Part shown: one piece after another, positions 33,641-39,954 of the stretch
Position numbering within the stretch: position 1 is the stretch's first letter
How the letters are laid out: the number at the start of each line of letters is the position of its first letter
Source of the DNA: Microbacterium sp. T32
GTDB taxonomy: Bacteria; Actinomycetota; Actinomycetes; Actinomycetales; Microbacteriaceae
Direction: 5' to 3'
Length of the DNA: 64,000 nucleotides
Assembly (NCBI RefSeq): GCF_001619615.1
Contig: NZ_LQQP01000006.1
Location: 1 to 64,000 of the forward strand
The notes under the pieces: generated by a model
Database searches by the model: none
Seen by the model: the letters and a program-made list of their open reading frames with translations, nothing else
Told to the model about the DNA's origin: nothing
Position numbers and translations under genes: made by a program

Positions 33641-34196
33641 GCCGCGACACCCGGAAGAGCGACCGGACAGGCCCCGGAGCCGCGGACTCCGGGGCCCGGA
33701 CCGCCCAGCCCTCGCTCATGAGGTCGCGGAAGAACCCGTCGACGTGGGCACGGAGGGACTCGATCCGACGATCGCGCGCCGCCTCGACATCGTGGCCGAG
33801 GTACGCCGGCGGATCGAGTCGCCGGACGTTCGCGGAGCATTCGAACCCGGCGCACAGGAGTGTGCCGACGGAGTTGCCGGCCTTGCCGGCGCGCCCTGTC
33901 CGTCGAGCCGAGAAGAACACGACGTCGTTGGGCAGCGTGACGTCGGAGCACCACGAGCACTGCGGACGCGAGCGGGTGGGCTGTTCGGCCTGTCGCAGCT
34001 GCAGCCCGACGGGGACGGAGTCGATCTCGGCGACCACGAAGCCGAGGAACGGCGACTTGGGGTCGCGCCAGCCGACGTAGTCGAGGCGGTCCCAGTCGCG
34101 GTCGGCGAGGTCGGCGGGCACGACGATCGCCTTGCGCTCGCGCAGCGAGACGTTGACGAAACTGTTTCGGAGGGTGGATTCGGTGAGGGCGATCAT
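33291..34196 (-). CDS. FBP-type zinc-finger protein with antisense 3' extension
   Basis: A frame of 301 residues. The first 165 form a clear family domain: MIALTESTLRNSFVNVSLRE, WDRLDYVGWRDPKSPFLGF, then CSWCSDV and LLCAGFECSANVR, whose cysteines form a treble-clef zinc finger like the fusidic-acid-resistance FBP family that acts on elongation factor G. The remaining 135 residues are Arg/Pro/Ser-rich and lie antisense to the GH114-like gene for 350 bp. The family normally ends near residue 165-170, so the extension is probably a consequence of a lost stop or small frameshift; a stop exists in another frame at 33637. The ATG fits the family start. Confidence 0.75.
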   Translation of the reverse strand: MIALTESTLRNSFVNVSLRERKAIVVPADLADRDWDRLDYVGWRDPKSPFLGFVVAEIDSVPVGLQLRQAEQPTRSRPQCSWCSDVTLPNDVVFFSARRTGRAGKAGNSVGTLLCAGFECSANVRRLDPPAYLGHDVEAARDRRIESLRAHVDGFFRDLMSEGWAVRAPESAAPGPVRSLFRVSRPRARGSSRRRTRRTRGPRVAGHGAPWPRGWPRRRTCPRTSGAAGRCTRCRSPATRTRPCKCRTRRRPRTPRRRRSRSPRHPAAPARTPRRSSDRRRGPSRAPPSRARSRPRHCPGA

Positions 34197-34303
34197 GAGG
34201 GTCCCATCGGTGGACCGGAACGATCCGGTCGGAGGGTGCCCGCGCCGATGCGCGAGCGAACGGAGAATCCCGCGCCGACGGACGTCGCGCGGGTGTGCGT
34301 GGG

Positions 34304-34325
34304 CGCGCGACCGACCGGTCGCGCG
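34304..34325. promoter_or_regulatory. Long palindrome upstream of the FBP-type gene
   Basis: Perfect 10-bp arms CGCGCGACCG and CGGTCGCGCG separated by AC. The very short spacer suits a protein-binding operator better than a terminator. It lies between the PPOX gene end (34459) and the FBP-type start (34196). Confidence 0.4.
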
Positions 34326-34458
34326 ACGTCGCCGCTCAGGCGGCGAGGACCACGGGTCCGTTCGCGCCTCTGCCGTCGGCGCTGCGCGCGCCGACGACCT
34401 CCTCACGCCCGATGGGCATCGCGGAGGGGAAAGAGGACATGAATCGAGCGTACGCCCC

Positions 34459-34836
34459 TCAGGAGCGGAAGGGCGCCGATCCGAGCACGCGCTCGACGGC
34501 GATCTCGAGAACGACGCGCTCGGGATTCACGCGCGGCTGTCGGTAGCGAGCGGCGTACAGATCCACGGCATGGGCGACCGCCGTCGGCTCGTCCGTGACG
34601 CGCGCCGGGCCTTCGAAGCTGATCCAGCGTGCGCCGTCGACGGAGCAGAGGGACGCGCGGCCCGACCGCTCGGCATTGACGAACTTCTGGGTGCCGCGTG
34701 ACCCGATGACCCGCGCCACGCCGTCCTCGTACGTGAACCCCACGGGAACCGCGTGCACGCGTCCCGAACGCCCGATGGTCGAGAGCGTGGCCAGGTGGTA
34801 TTCGGCGAGGAAAGCGAGGGCGTCGTCGGTCAGCAC
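34459..34836 (-). CDS. PPOX-class (pyridoxamine-phosphate-oxidase-like) protein, probably F420-binding
   Basis: A 125-residue split-barrel flavin/deazaflavin-binding protein: ALAFLAEYHLATLSTIGRSG, VHAVPVGFTYEDGVARVIGS and ASLCSVDGARWISFEGPARV are the typical strands. The short size fits the F420-dependent PPOX oxidoreductases of actinobacteria, although the cofactor is not proven from sequence. GTG start, overlapping the end of the RNA-ligase-like gene by 7 bp, so the two are co-transcribed. The longer frame upstream is rejected because it reads through that gene. Confidence 0.83.
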   Translation of the reverse strand: MLTDDALAFLAEYHLATLSTIGRSGRVHAVPVGFTYEDGVARVIGSRGTQKFVNAERSGRASLCSVDGARWISFEGPARVTDEPTAVAHAVDLYAARYRQPRVNPERVVLEIAVERVLGSAPFRS

Positions 34837-35363
34837 GGTTCCAGCGTCCCACGACCGGCGACGTGCGAGACCGTCCGGGTGCCGGCATCCCATCGTCGGA
34901 TGCCCCCGACCCGGGCGACGACGGGACTCCCGGGTGCGGCAGCCAGTGCCTCTCCCACGCGGTCGAGCGGAAGGCGCCGCGCCAGGGTCACGTGCGGTGT
35001 CCACTCCCCCGGCACCGTGTGCGGAACGTCGTCACCCGGTCCGGCGAGCGTGTGAACGGCCGCGTGAAGGGCCAGGAGATCCGCACGGGGGACGACGGAC
35101 CGCGCCAGCACACGGGTGCGACCGGTGCCGAACAGCAGGGGTGCGCCGAGGGTGAGGTCGAGGGGCAGACGATGCTCGAGCGTTTCCGTCGCGAGATCCC
35201 CCAGGGCGGTGCGGACGAGAAGGGTGATGTGGGGCCGGTTGCTCGCGCCGGTGTGCTGCACCTGGCTCGGCAGACCGGCTTCGTCGAGCAGGGTCCACTC
35301 GCGCCGGATCTCGGCGTCCGCGGCCTCGTCGAGCACCAGTTCGAGGCTGACGACGGAGGTCAT
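34830..35363 (-). CDS. 2'-5' RNA ligase family (2H phosphoesterase) protein
   Basis: A 177-residue protein with the two H-x-T/S motifs of the 2H phosphoesterase fold: NRPHITLLV near residue 43 and WTPHVTLARRL near residue 118, spaced as in the family. Members act on 2'-5' or cyclic phosphodiesters of RNA or nucleotides; the physiological role in most bacteria is unknown. ATG start (MTSVVSLELVLDE) 7 bp after the DoxX-like gene; it overlaps the PPOX gene. Confidence 0.85.
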   Translation of the reverse strand: MTSVVSLELVLDEAADAEIRREWTLLDEAGLPSQVQHTGASNRPHITLLVRTALGDLATETLEHRLPLDLTLGAPLLFGTGRTRVLARSVVPRADLLALHAAVHTLAGPGDDVPHTVPGEWTPHVTLARRLPLDRVGEALAAAPGSPVVARVGGIRRWDAGTRTVSHVAGRGTLEPC

Positions 35364-35370
35364 CGGCGCG

Positions 35371-35748
35371 TCAGCGCGTCGACCACCACGCCGCGGCCAC
35401 GAGCAGCGGCTGGAAGAACAGGCGGGTGAAGCGGCGACGGTCGGTGTCCAGGCCGAAGGCGGAGCGCTTCTTGCGCCACTGATCCACGTTGCCCGGGAAG
35501 ATCGCCACGTAGAAGGCCGACAGAGCTGCGCCGACCCGCCGTCGTTCCTTCGGGAGCGCCACGAGCGCGACTCCGAAGGCGATCTCGACGACCCCGGATG
35601 CCACGACCACCGCGTCGCGGTCGAGCGGACCGTATTCGACCACGGCATCCGGCACCTGCGCCTGGAAATCACGCCGGGCGAACGTCAGGTGCGCCACACC
35701 GGCGAAGGTCATTGCCAGGGCCAGGGCCCAACGGACGAGCGTTCTCAT
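35371..35748 (-). CDS. DoxX-like small membrane protein
   Basis: A 125-residue membrane protein with about four spans, including VRWALALAMTFAGVAHL at the start and VVVASGVVEIAFGVALVALP in the middle, the pattern of the DoxX superfamily. A motif FPGNVDQWRKKRSAFGLDTD near residue 84 separates the last span. Such proteins are often linked with redox functions, but no role can be read here. First gene of a three-gene operon with the 2H and PPOX genes; leaderless start. Confidence 0.78.
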   Translation of the reverse strand: MRTLVRWALALAMTFAGVAHLTFARRDFQAQVPDAVVEYGPLDRDAVVVASGVVEIAFGVALVALPKERRRVGAALSAFYVAIFPGNVDQWRKKRSAFGLDTDRRRFTRLFFQPLLVAAAWWSTR

Positions 35749-35754
35749 GCCGTC

Positions 35755-35760
35755 AGGCTA
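35755..35760 (-). promoter_or_regulatory. -10 box of a leaderless transcript (DoxX-like operon)
   Basis: TAGCCT on the minus strand lies 6 nt before the ATG at 35748. Confidence 0.55.
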
Positions 35761-35918
35761 GAGCGCCGGAGGGCCGCAGAACCCGGGCTTGACGGACGGG
35801 CGCGAAGGACCGTTGACCCGAGGCAAGGGCCGCTACGCGAACCGCCCGCGAAGCGCAACCCCCGGACGCGTCGCGCACGGCGCGGTTGACTGAGGAAACG
35901 TCGACGGAGGAGGTGCCC

Positions 35919-36212
35919 ATGACGCTCACCGACAGCCCGCGGGCTGCCCTCGGCGACGCGGATCTGGACGCGCTCCTCATCCGCGCGGCCACCGGCGACT
36001 GCGATGCCTTCGTCGAGTTCTACGACGCCACGTCTCCGCGCGTGTACGCCGTGCTCCTCACTCTGACACGGGATGCCGACCGGGCCGCCGCCCTTCTCGA
36101 GGGCATCTACGTGGAGGCGTGGGAGCGCATGCGCGGGCGATCCGCGCCACCGTGTCCCGGCATGCAGTGGATGTCGCTCATCGCACACCGCCACGCGGCG
36201 GGTCGGCTCTGA
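35919..36212 (+). CDS. Region-2-only sigma-70-like protein
   Basis: A 97-residue protein that matches only region 2 of ECF sigma factors: DLDALLIRAATGDCDAFVEF, YDATSPRVYAVLLTLTRDAD, LEGIYVEAWERM and MQWMSLIAHRHAAGRL, closest to the SigK-like type. There is no region 4; the stop is followed by a converging gene at 36250. ATG start behind CGGAGGAGG. It may be a truncated sigma factor, a stand-alone core-binding protein, or a decaying copy. Several conserved region 2 positions are changed (for example LLEGIYVEAW in place of the usual VTQEVFLEVW). Confidence 0.75.
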   Translation: MTLTDSPRAALGDADLDALLIRAATGDCDAFVEFYDATSPRVYAVLLTLTRDADRAAALLEGIYVEAWERMRGRSAPPCPGMQWMSLIAHRHAAGRL

Positions 36213-36249
36213 CGTGCGGCGTGCCGGACGCGCGCCGCGCGTCACCGTC

Positions 36250-36579
36250 TCAGGCGGGGCGCGTCGTCGCTTCCGCGGTCGCCGGAACGTCCACGTCGAT
36301 CGTGAGACCGCTCGACGAGTTCGCCGAGTTGGCATAGGCCTGAAGCAGACCCGGATCGAGCATCTCCGGCTCGACGGAACCGAACACGAACCGCAGCGGG
36401 ATCGACGGCTGGATCCAGATCGTGCTGCGGCCGCCCTCCTCACCCTCGGGGTGACGCCACGACATGGTGAAGCTCTCGCCGCGGCGGAGCTTGGTCGCGA
36501 TCACGACCTTCACGTGGGCGAGCACGCGATCCGGGATCCGGATCGGGCGCTCGGAAGAGCCATAGAACAGTAGGCCCAT
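36250..36579 (-). CDS. DUF7882-like protein, copy 2
   Basis: A 109-residue paralogue of 20845-21231, with DRVLAHVKVVIATKLRRGESF and RSTIWIQPSIPLRFVF nearly identical to copy 1. It is divergent from the MarR gene at 36781, the same layout as copy 1. ATG start behind GGAGAC. The family is unknown in function. The repeated pairing suggests the MarR protein controls it. Confidence 0.78.
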   Translation of the reverse strand: MGLLFYGSSERPIRIPDRVLAHVKVVIATKLRRGESFTMSWRHPEGEEGGRSTIWIQPSIPLRFVFGSVEPEMLDPGLLQAYANSANSSSGLTIDVDVPATAEATTRPA

Positions 36580-36617
36580 GAGCGTCTCCTTCCGGAGTTT
36601 TCGGCACTCAATATTTT

Positions 36618-36634
36618 ACTAGGTTGCCTAACTA
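36618..36634. promoter_or_regulatory. MarR-type operator near DUF7882-like copy 2
   Basis: ACTAGGTTGCCTAACTA lies 39 bp upstream of the ATG at 36579. Its 11-bp part TTGCCTAACTA recurs at 36731-36741 near the MarR start. Confidence 0.55.
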
Positions 36635-36730
36635 TCACAAAGTGAATTCCGGCGATATATCGGTGGACGGCCAAGTTTCTTTCGTCTCACCCGGGTCGTC
36701 GTCAGATGTATCGCACCACTGGAATCTCGT

Positions 36731-36741
36731 TTGCCTAACTA
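36731..36741. promoter_or_regulatory. MarR-type operator near the MarR start
   Basis: Second exact copy of TTGCCTAACTA, 39 bp upstream of the MarR ATG at 36781. Two copies at equal distance from the two divergent starts suggest joint control. Confidence 0.55.
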
Positions 36742-36780
36742 GACTGTCGCATCGGGCGGCCGGACCCTTACAGGAGAGCC

Positions 36781-37236
36781 ATGACGATCGTGACCGAAGA
36801 CGACCCCTCCACGGTCGCCGCCCGCGCCGTCGAACGACTGCGGTTGGCGGAGGCCCGGCTGGCGCGGCGGCGTCAGACCGACTGCGGCCCCAGCGAGAAC
36901 GCACGCGCGGCCATGCGCTTGATCCTCGAACGGACGGACGACGGCGGCACGGTGACGCCGACGGAGATCGCGCAGGCGCTGGCGGTCTCGACCGCATCGG
37001 TGACCGGCATGCTCGACCGCCTGGCCGCCGGTGGCCTGATCGGATTCGTCGCGAATCCCGCGGACCGCCGGAGCAAGTTCGTCGTGCCCTTCGACCGGAG
37101 CACGGATGCCGACGCGATCGACCCCGTCACGGCACGCATCCGAGAGTTCGCTCTCGATCTTCCCGACGGCGCCGCCAGTCAGCTGGCCGACTTCCTCGAC
37201 CGTGTGCGCGAGGTCGTCGACGCCGAGTGCCGCTGA
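36781..37236 (+). CDS. MarR family transcriptional regulator
   Basis: A 151-residue winged-helix protein: TPTEIAQALAVSTASVTGML is the recognition helix region and DRLAAGGLIGFVANPADRRS the wing, with flanking dimer helices. ATG start behind AGGAGAG. Flanked by two DUF7882-like genes, divergent (36250-36579) and convergent (37243-37563, 6 bp away). Probably represses itself and the divergent gene through the paired TTGCCTAACTA sites; ligand unknown. Confidence 0.88.
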   Translation: MTIVTEDDPSTVAARAVERLRLAEARLARRRQTDCGPSENARAAMRLILERTDDGGTVTPTEIAQALAVSTASVTGMLDRLAAGGLIGFVANPADRRSKFVVPFDRSTDADAIDPVTARIREFALDLPDGAASQLADFLDRVREVVDAECR

Positions 37237-37242
37237 CGGAGC

Positions 37243-37563
37243 TCACGCCGTGGCCGGCTCCACGGCATCCGGTTCCGGCTCCGCCACGACCGTGAGCCCG
37301 TTCGGCGAACTCGCCTCGTGCATGAGTTCGTCGACCCAACGACGATTCACGTGCGGTGGCCGGCTGCCGTAGAAGTGGAACACGAGGGGGATGGACGGGT
37401 GGATCCAGAGGCTTCGGGTCCCGCTGCCGTCGCCGACGGGGAAGTGGAACATGAAAGGCTCACCGCGACGCAGCTTGTTCATGAACACCAGCCGCAGATG
37501 GGCGAGCGTCCGGTCTTCGATGTCGAAAGACTGACCGAGCGCGTTGTAAATCAGTTTGCCCAC
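37243..37563 (-). CDS. DUF7882-like protein, copy 3 (divergent)
   Basis: A 106-residue member of the same small family, more diverged than copies 1 and 2: DRTLAHLRLVFMNKLRRGEP and RSLWIHPSIPLVFHFYGSRP keep the conserved positions, while the region between is shorter. It converges with the MarR gene and has its own promoter region. The stretch between 37564 and 37703 holds no other gene. Function unknown. Confidence 0.75.
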   Translation of the reverse strand: MGKLIYNALGQSFDIEDRTLAHLRLVFMNKLRRGEPFMFHFPVGDGSGTRSLWIHPSIPLVFHFYGSRPPHVNRRWVDELMHEASSPNGLTVVAEPEPDAVEPATA

Positions 37564-37690
37564 GGGAAAAGGGTATCCGCTCGGCGCAGCTAATCATCGC
37601 TGACGCACGGAGCACTTTTCGCATCCCGTCCAGAATCGATCCGGAGAGCGGTCGCAGTACGACTCGATCCTCCCTCCCCGCGGCCTCGAC

Positions 37691-37696
37691 TAGAGT
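37691..37696 (+). promoter_or_regulatory. -10 box of a leaderless transcript (GH6 gene)
   Basis: TAGAGT lies 7 nt before the GTG at 37704. Confidence 0.5.
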
Positions 37697-37703
37697 CCCA
37701 GGG

Positions 37704-38726
37704 GTGGGGAGAGCGCACCGCCCGGGCCGCTGGCGTCGGATTCCGCGGCCGGTCCTGGTGGGCGGGGCCGTCGTGGTCGCCGTCGCGCTCCTGGCCGGAA
37801 TCGCCGTGGTCGGCTCCCTCGTGACGAATCTGTTCCAGACCCTGTCGGCGAGACCACCGGCCGTCGACACACGCATCGTGACACCGGACGAATCGAAAGC
37901 GGCCAAGGCCGCGGCCGAGGAACAGCCGGGCTCCCCCGAGGCGGACGCGGCGACGTGGCTCGCCGCGCAGCCCACCACCTATTGGCTCACACCGGAGATC
38001 GATCCCGTCGGCGAGGTGTGGGACCGTGTGGCCCACTTGGCCTCCGAAGCCCGTGCCCAGGATGCCACGATGTCGATCGCCGTCTACGGTCTCCCCGACC
38101 GCGACTGCGGCAACCACTCCGCCGGCGGGCTGGACCCCGACGCCTACCGGGAGTGGACGTCCCGCATCGGCGATGCGCTGCGGAACGCCTCCGACGTGCG
38201 CAAGATCGTGGTGCTCGAGCCCGACAGCATCGCTCTCGCCCCGTCGTGCGGTTCGCTGCAGGACCGCTCCGGATATCTCCGCACCGCGGTGGAGAACATC
38301 CGCGGGGTCGACACCTGGATCTACCTGGACGGCGGCCATTCGGCGTGGCATCCCGCGAACGAGATGGCAGACCTGTTGCGCTCCACGGGTCTCCTCGGCG
38401 AGGTCCGCGGCGTCGCGCTCAATGTCTCGAACTACCAGGACACGGCCAACGAGTTCGCGTATGCCCATCGACTGTCCGACCTCCTGGGGGGAACCCACGC
38501 GATCATCGACACGTCCCGCAACGGTGCGGGGCCCGCCGGTGCGCAGTGGTGCAACCCCGCCGACCGCCTCGTCGGGGCACCCAGCGGCGCGTACGGGGAC
38601 GACGTCGTGGATACGACGCTGTGGATCAAGCCTCCCGGCGAGAGCGACGGCGAGTGCAACGGGGGCCCCGCCGCCGGAACCTGGTGGCCGGATGCGGCGG
38701 TCGAGTTGACCCGCGAGAGTCGCTGA
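37704..38726 (+). CDS. Glycoside hydrolase family 6 protein (cellulase-like)
   Basis: A 340-residue protein with an N-terminal signal/anchor helix (residues 17-38) and a GH6 domain. The catalytic-acid motif is VVLEPDSIAL (Asp near residue 174). Substrate-site segments YLDGGHSAWHPANEMADLL, VRGVALNVSNYQ and IIDTSRNGAG follow, and CNGGPAAGTWWPDAAVEL closes the fold. GH6 enzymes cut beta-1,4-glucans. A GT2 synthase lies 2 kb downstream, so this may process a cellulose-like polymer made by the cell rather than plant cellulose. GTG start, probably leaderless. No carbohydrate-binding module. Confidence 0.88.
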   Translation: MGRAHRPGRWRRIPRPVLVGGAVVVAVALLAGIAVVGSLVTNLFQTLSARPPAVDTRIVTPDESKAAKAAAEEQPGSPEADAATWLAAQPTTYWLTPEIDPVGEVWDRVAHLASEARAQDATMSIAVYGLPDRDCGNHSAGGLDPDAYREWTSRIGDALRNASDVRKIVVLEPDSIALAPSCGSLQDRSGYLRTAVENIRGVDTWIYLDGGHSAWHPANEMADLLRSTGLLGEVRGVALNVSNYQDTANEFAYAHRLSDLLGGTHAIIDTSRNGAGPAGAQWCNPADRLVGAPSGAYGDDVVDTTLWIKPPGESDGECNGGPAAGTWWPDAAVELTRESR

Positions 38727-38860
38727 CCGCGAGTGGTTGGGGCGCGCGTAAACCTTCAACGCCCCGAAATATGTAAGGATGGCGCTCGGTCGCAGTCGGA
38801 CCGCCGTACCTCGGGGGAGAGTGCGGGCACGCGAACGTGCGAAGCCGGAAGAGTGGTGGG

Positions 38861-39856
38861 ATGAGCGACAGCACAGAGCTGCTGAAGACGGCCGTGATCG
38901 TCGAGGACGACCCGGATATCCGGCATCTCCTCGTCGAGGTGCTCGAATCGGCCGGTTTCTCCACCGTGTCCGTCGGCAACGGCATCGACGGCGTGCGCGC
39001 GGTCATCGCCTATCAGCCCCTCATCACGACCCTCGATGTGAACATGCCGGGTATCGACGGGTTCGAGGCCGCTCGCCGCATCCGCCAGCAGAGCGACACG
39101 TACATCATCATGCTCACCGGGCTCGAAGAAGAGGCCGACGTCGTGCTCGGACTCGGCGCCGGCGCGGACGAATACGTCGTGAAGCCGTTCCGCCCGCGCG
39201 AGCTGCGCGCGCGGATCGAGGCTCTCCTGCGCCGCCCCCGCGCGGGCGCGCCCGCCGTGACGGCACCGCGCCAGGATTCGGTCGGACCTTCCTTCCCCCA
39301 TGCCCGGCCGATCGTCGAGCCTGTCCCGCAAGTGGCCCCCGCCGCCCCGCAGTACGAGCAGGCTCCCGCCGCGCCCCCGGCGCCCAGCGCTCCGGTGGTC
39401 GTTCCGTCGTCGCAGGGCCCCGCGCCCTGGACCACCGCCCCGGGCAACGATCTGGCGCCCCGCCCCGGAGCGGAGATCGTTCCGCAGGCCCACGGGGACC
39501 TGACCCCGACCGGGGGAACGTGGGTGGTGCACCGCGATCTGCGGCTCGACCCCGACAGCCGCGTCGTGCTGGTCGACGGGTACGAGCTCGAGCTGACCCG
39601 CACCGAGTTCGACCTGCTCGCGACGCTCATGGAGTCGAAGCGACGCGTGCGGAGCAAAGCCGACCTCACGCTGGTCCTGCGCGGCGAGTCCTACGTCACG
39701 AGCTACTTCGTGGGCGAGGCCGACAAGCGCGCGATCGAGGCCCACATGACGAACCTCCGCCGCAAGCTCGGCGACAACCCCGCCAACCCTCGCTACATCG
39801 AGACCGTGCGCGGCGTCGGCTACCGACTGACGTCGGAGACGATGACCGCCCCCTGA
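38861..39856 (+). CDS. Response regulator with winged-helix output domain
   Basis: A 331-residue OmpR/PhoB-type regulator. The receiver domain spans residues 10-125 with the acidic pair EDD at 15-17, phosphoacceptor Asp59 (TLDVNMPG) and Lys in VVKPFRPREL. A Pro/Ala-rich linker of about 90 residues follows, unusually long. The winged helix covers about residues 220-325 (LELTRTEFDLLATLMESKRR, IEAHMTNLRRKLG, IETVRGVGYRL). No kinase adjoins it; the nearest is at 43654. Probably controls the converging synthase locus. ATG start; a weak purine stretch precedes it. Confidence 0.9.
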   Translation: MSDSTELLKTAVIVEDDPDIRHLLVEVLESAGFSTVSVGNGIDGVRAVIAYQPLITTLDVNMPGIDGFEAARRIRQQSDTYIIMLTGLEEEADVVLGLGAGADEYVVKPFRPRELRARIEALLRRPRAGAPAVTAPRQDSVGPSFPHARPIVEPVPQVAPAAPQYEQAPAAPPAPSAPVVVPSSQGPAPWTTAPGNDLAPRPGAEIVPQAHGDLTPTGGTWVVHRDLRLDPDSRVVLVDGYELELTRTEFDLLATLMESKRRVRSKADLTLVLRGESYVTSYFVGEADKRAIEAHMTNLRRKLGDNPANPRYIETVRGVGYRLTSETMTAP

Positions 39857-39891
39857 TCCGCCTCGCTCCCTCGCGAACGACGCCAGACATC

Positions 39892-39936
39892 ACGGATGCC
39901 TCGACCCTCCCCAGGGCCGAGGCATCCGTTTCTTCT
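39892..39936 (+). terminator. Rho-independent terminator after the response regulator
   Basis: Perfect 12-bp arms ACGGATGCCTCG and CGAGGCATCCGT, followed by a T-rich tract (TTTCTTCT). The clearest canonical terminator in the window. Confidence 0.85.
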
Positions 39937-39954
39937 GATGCGTTCGGGTCGCGA

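Noticed and set aside
34200..34458. Short open frames between the FBP-type and PPOX genes
   Set aside because: No ribosome-binding site and Arg/Ser-rich composition; the stretch is better explained by the palindrome at 34304-34325 and promoter sequence.
20845..37563. DNA ligase assignment for the three DUF7882-like proteins
   Set aside because: No nucleotidyltransferase K-x-D-G or other ligase motif, and the proteins are only about 105-130 residues.
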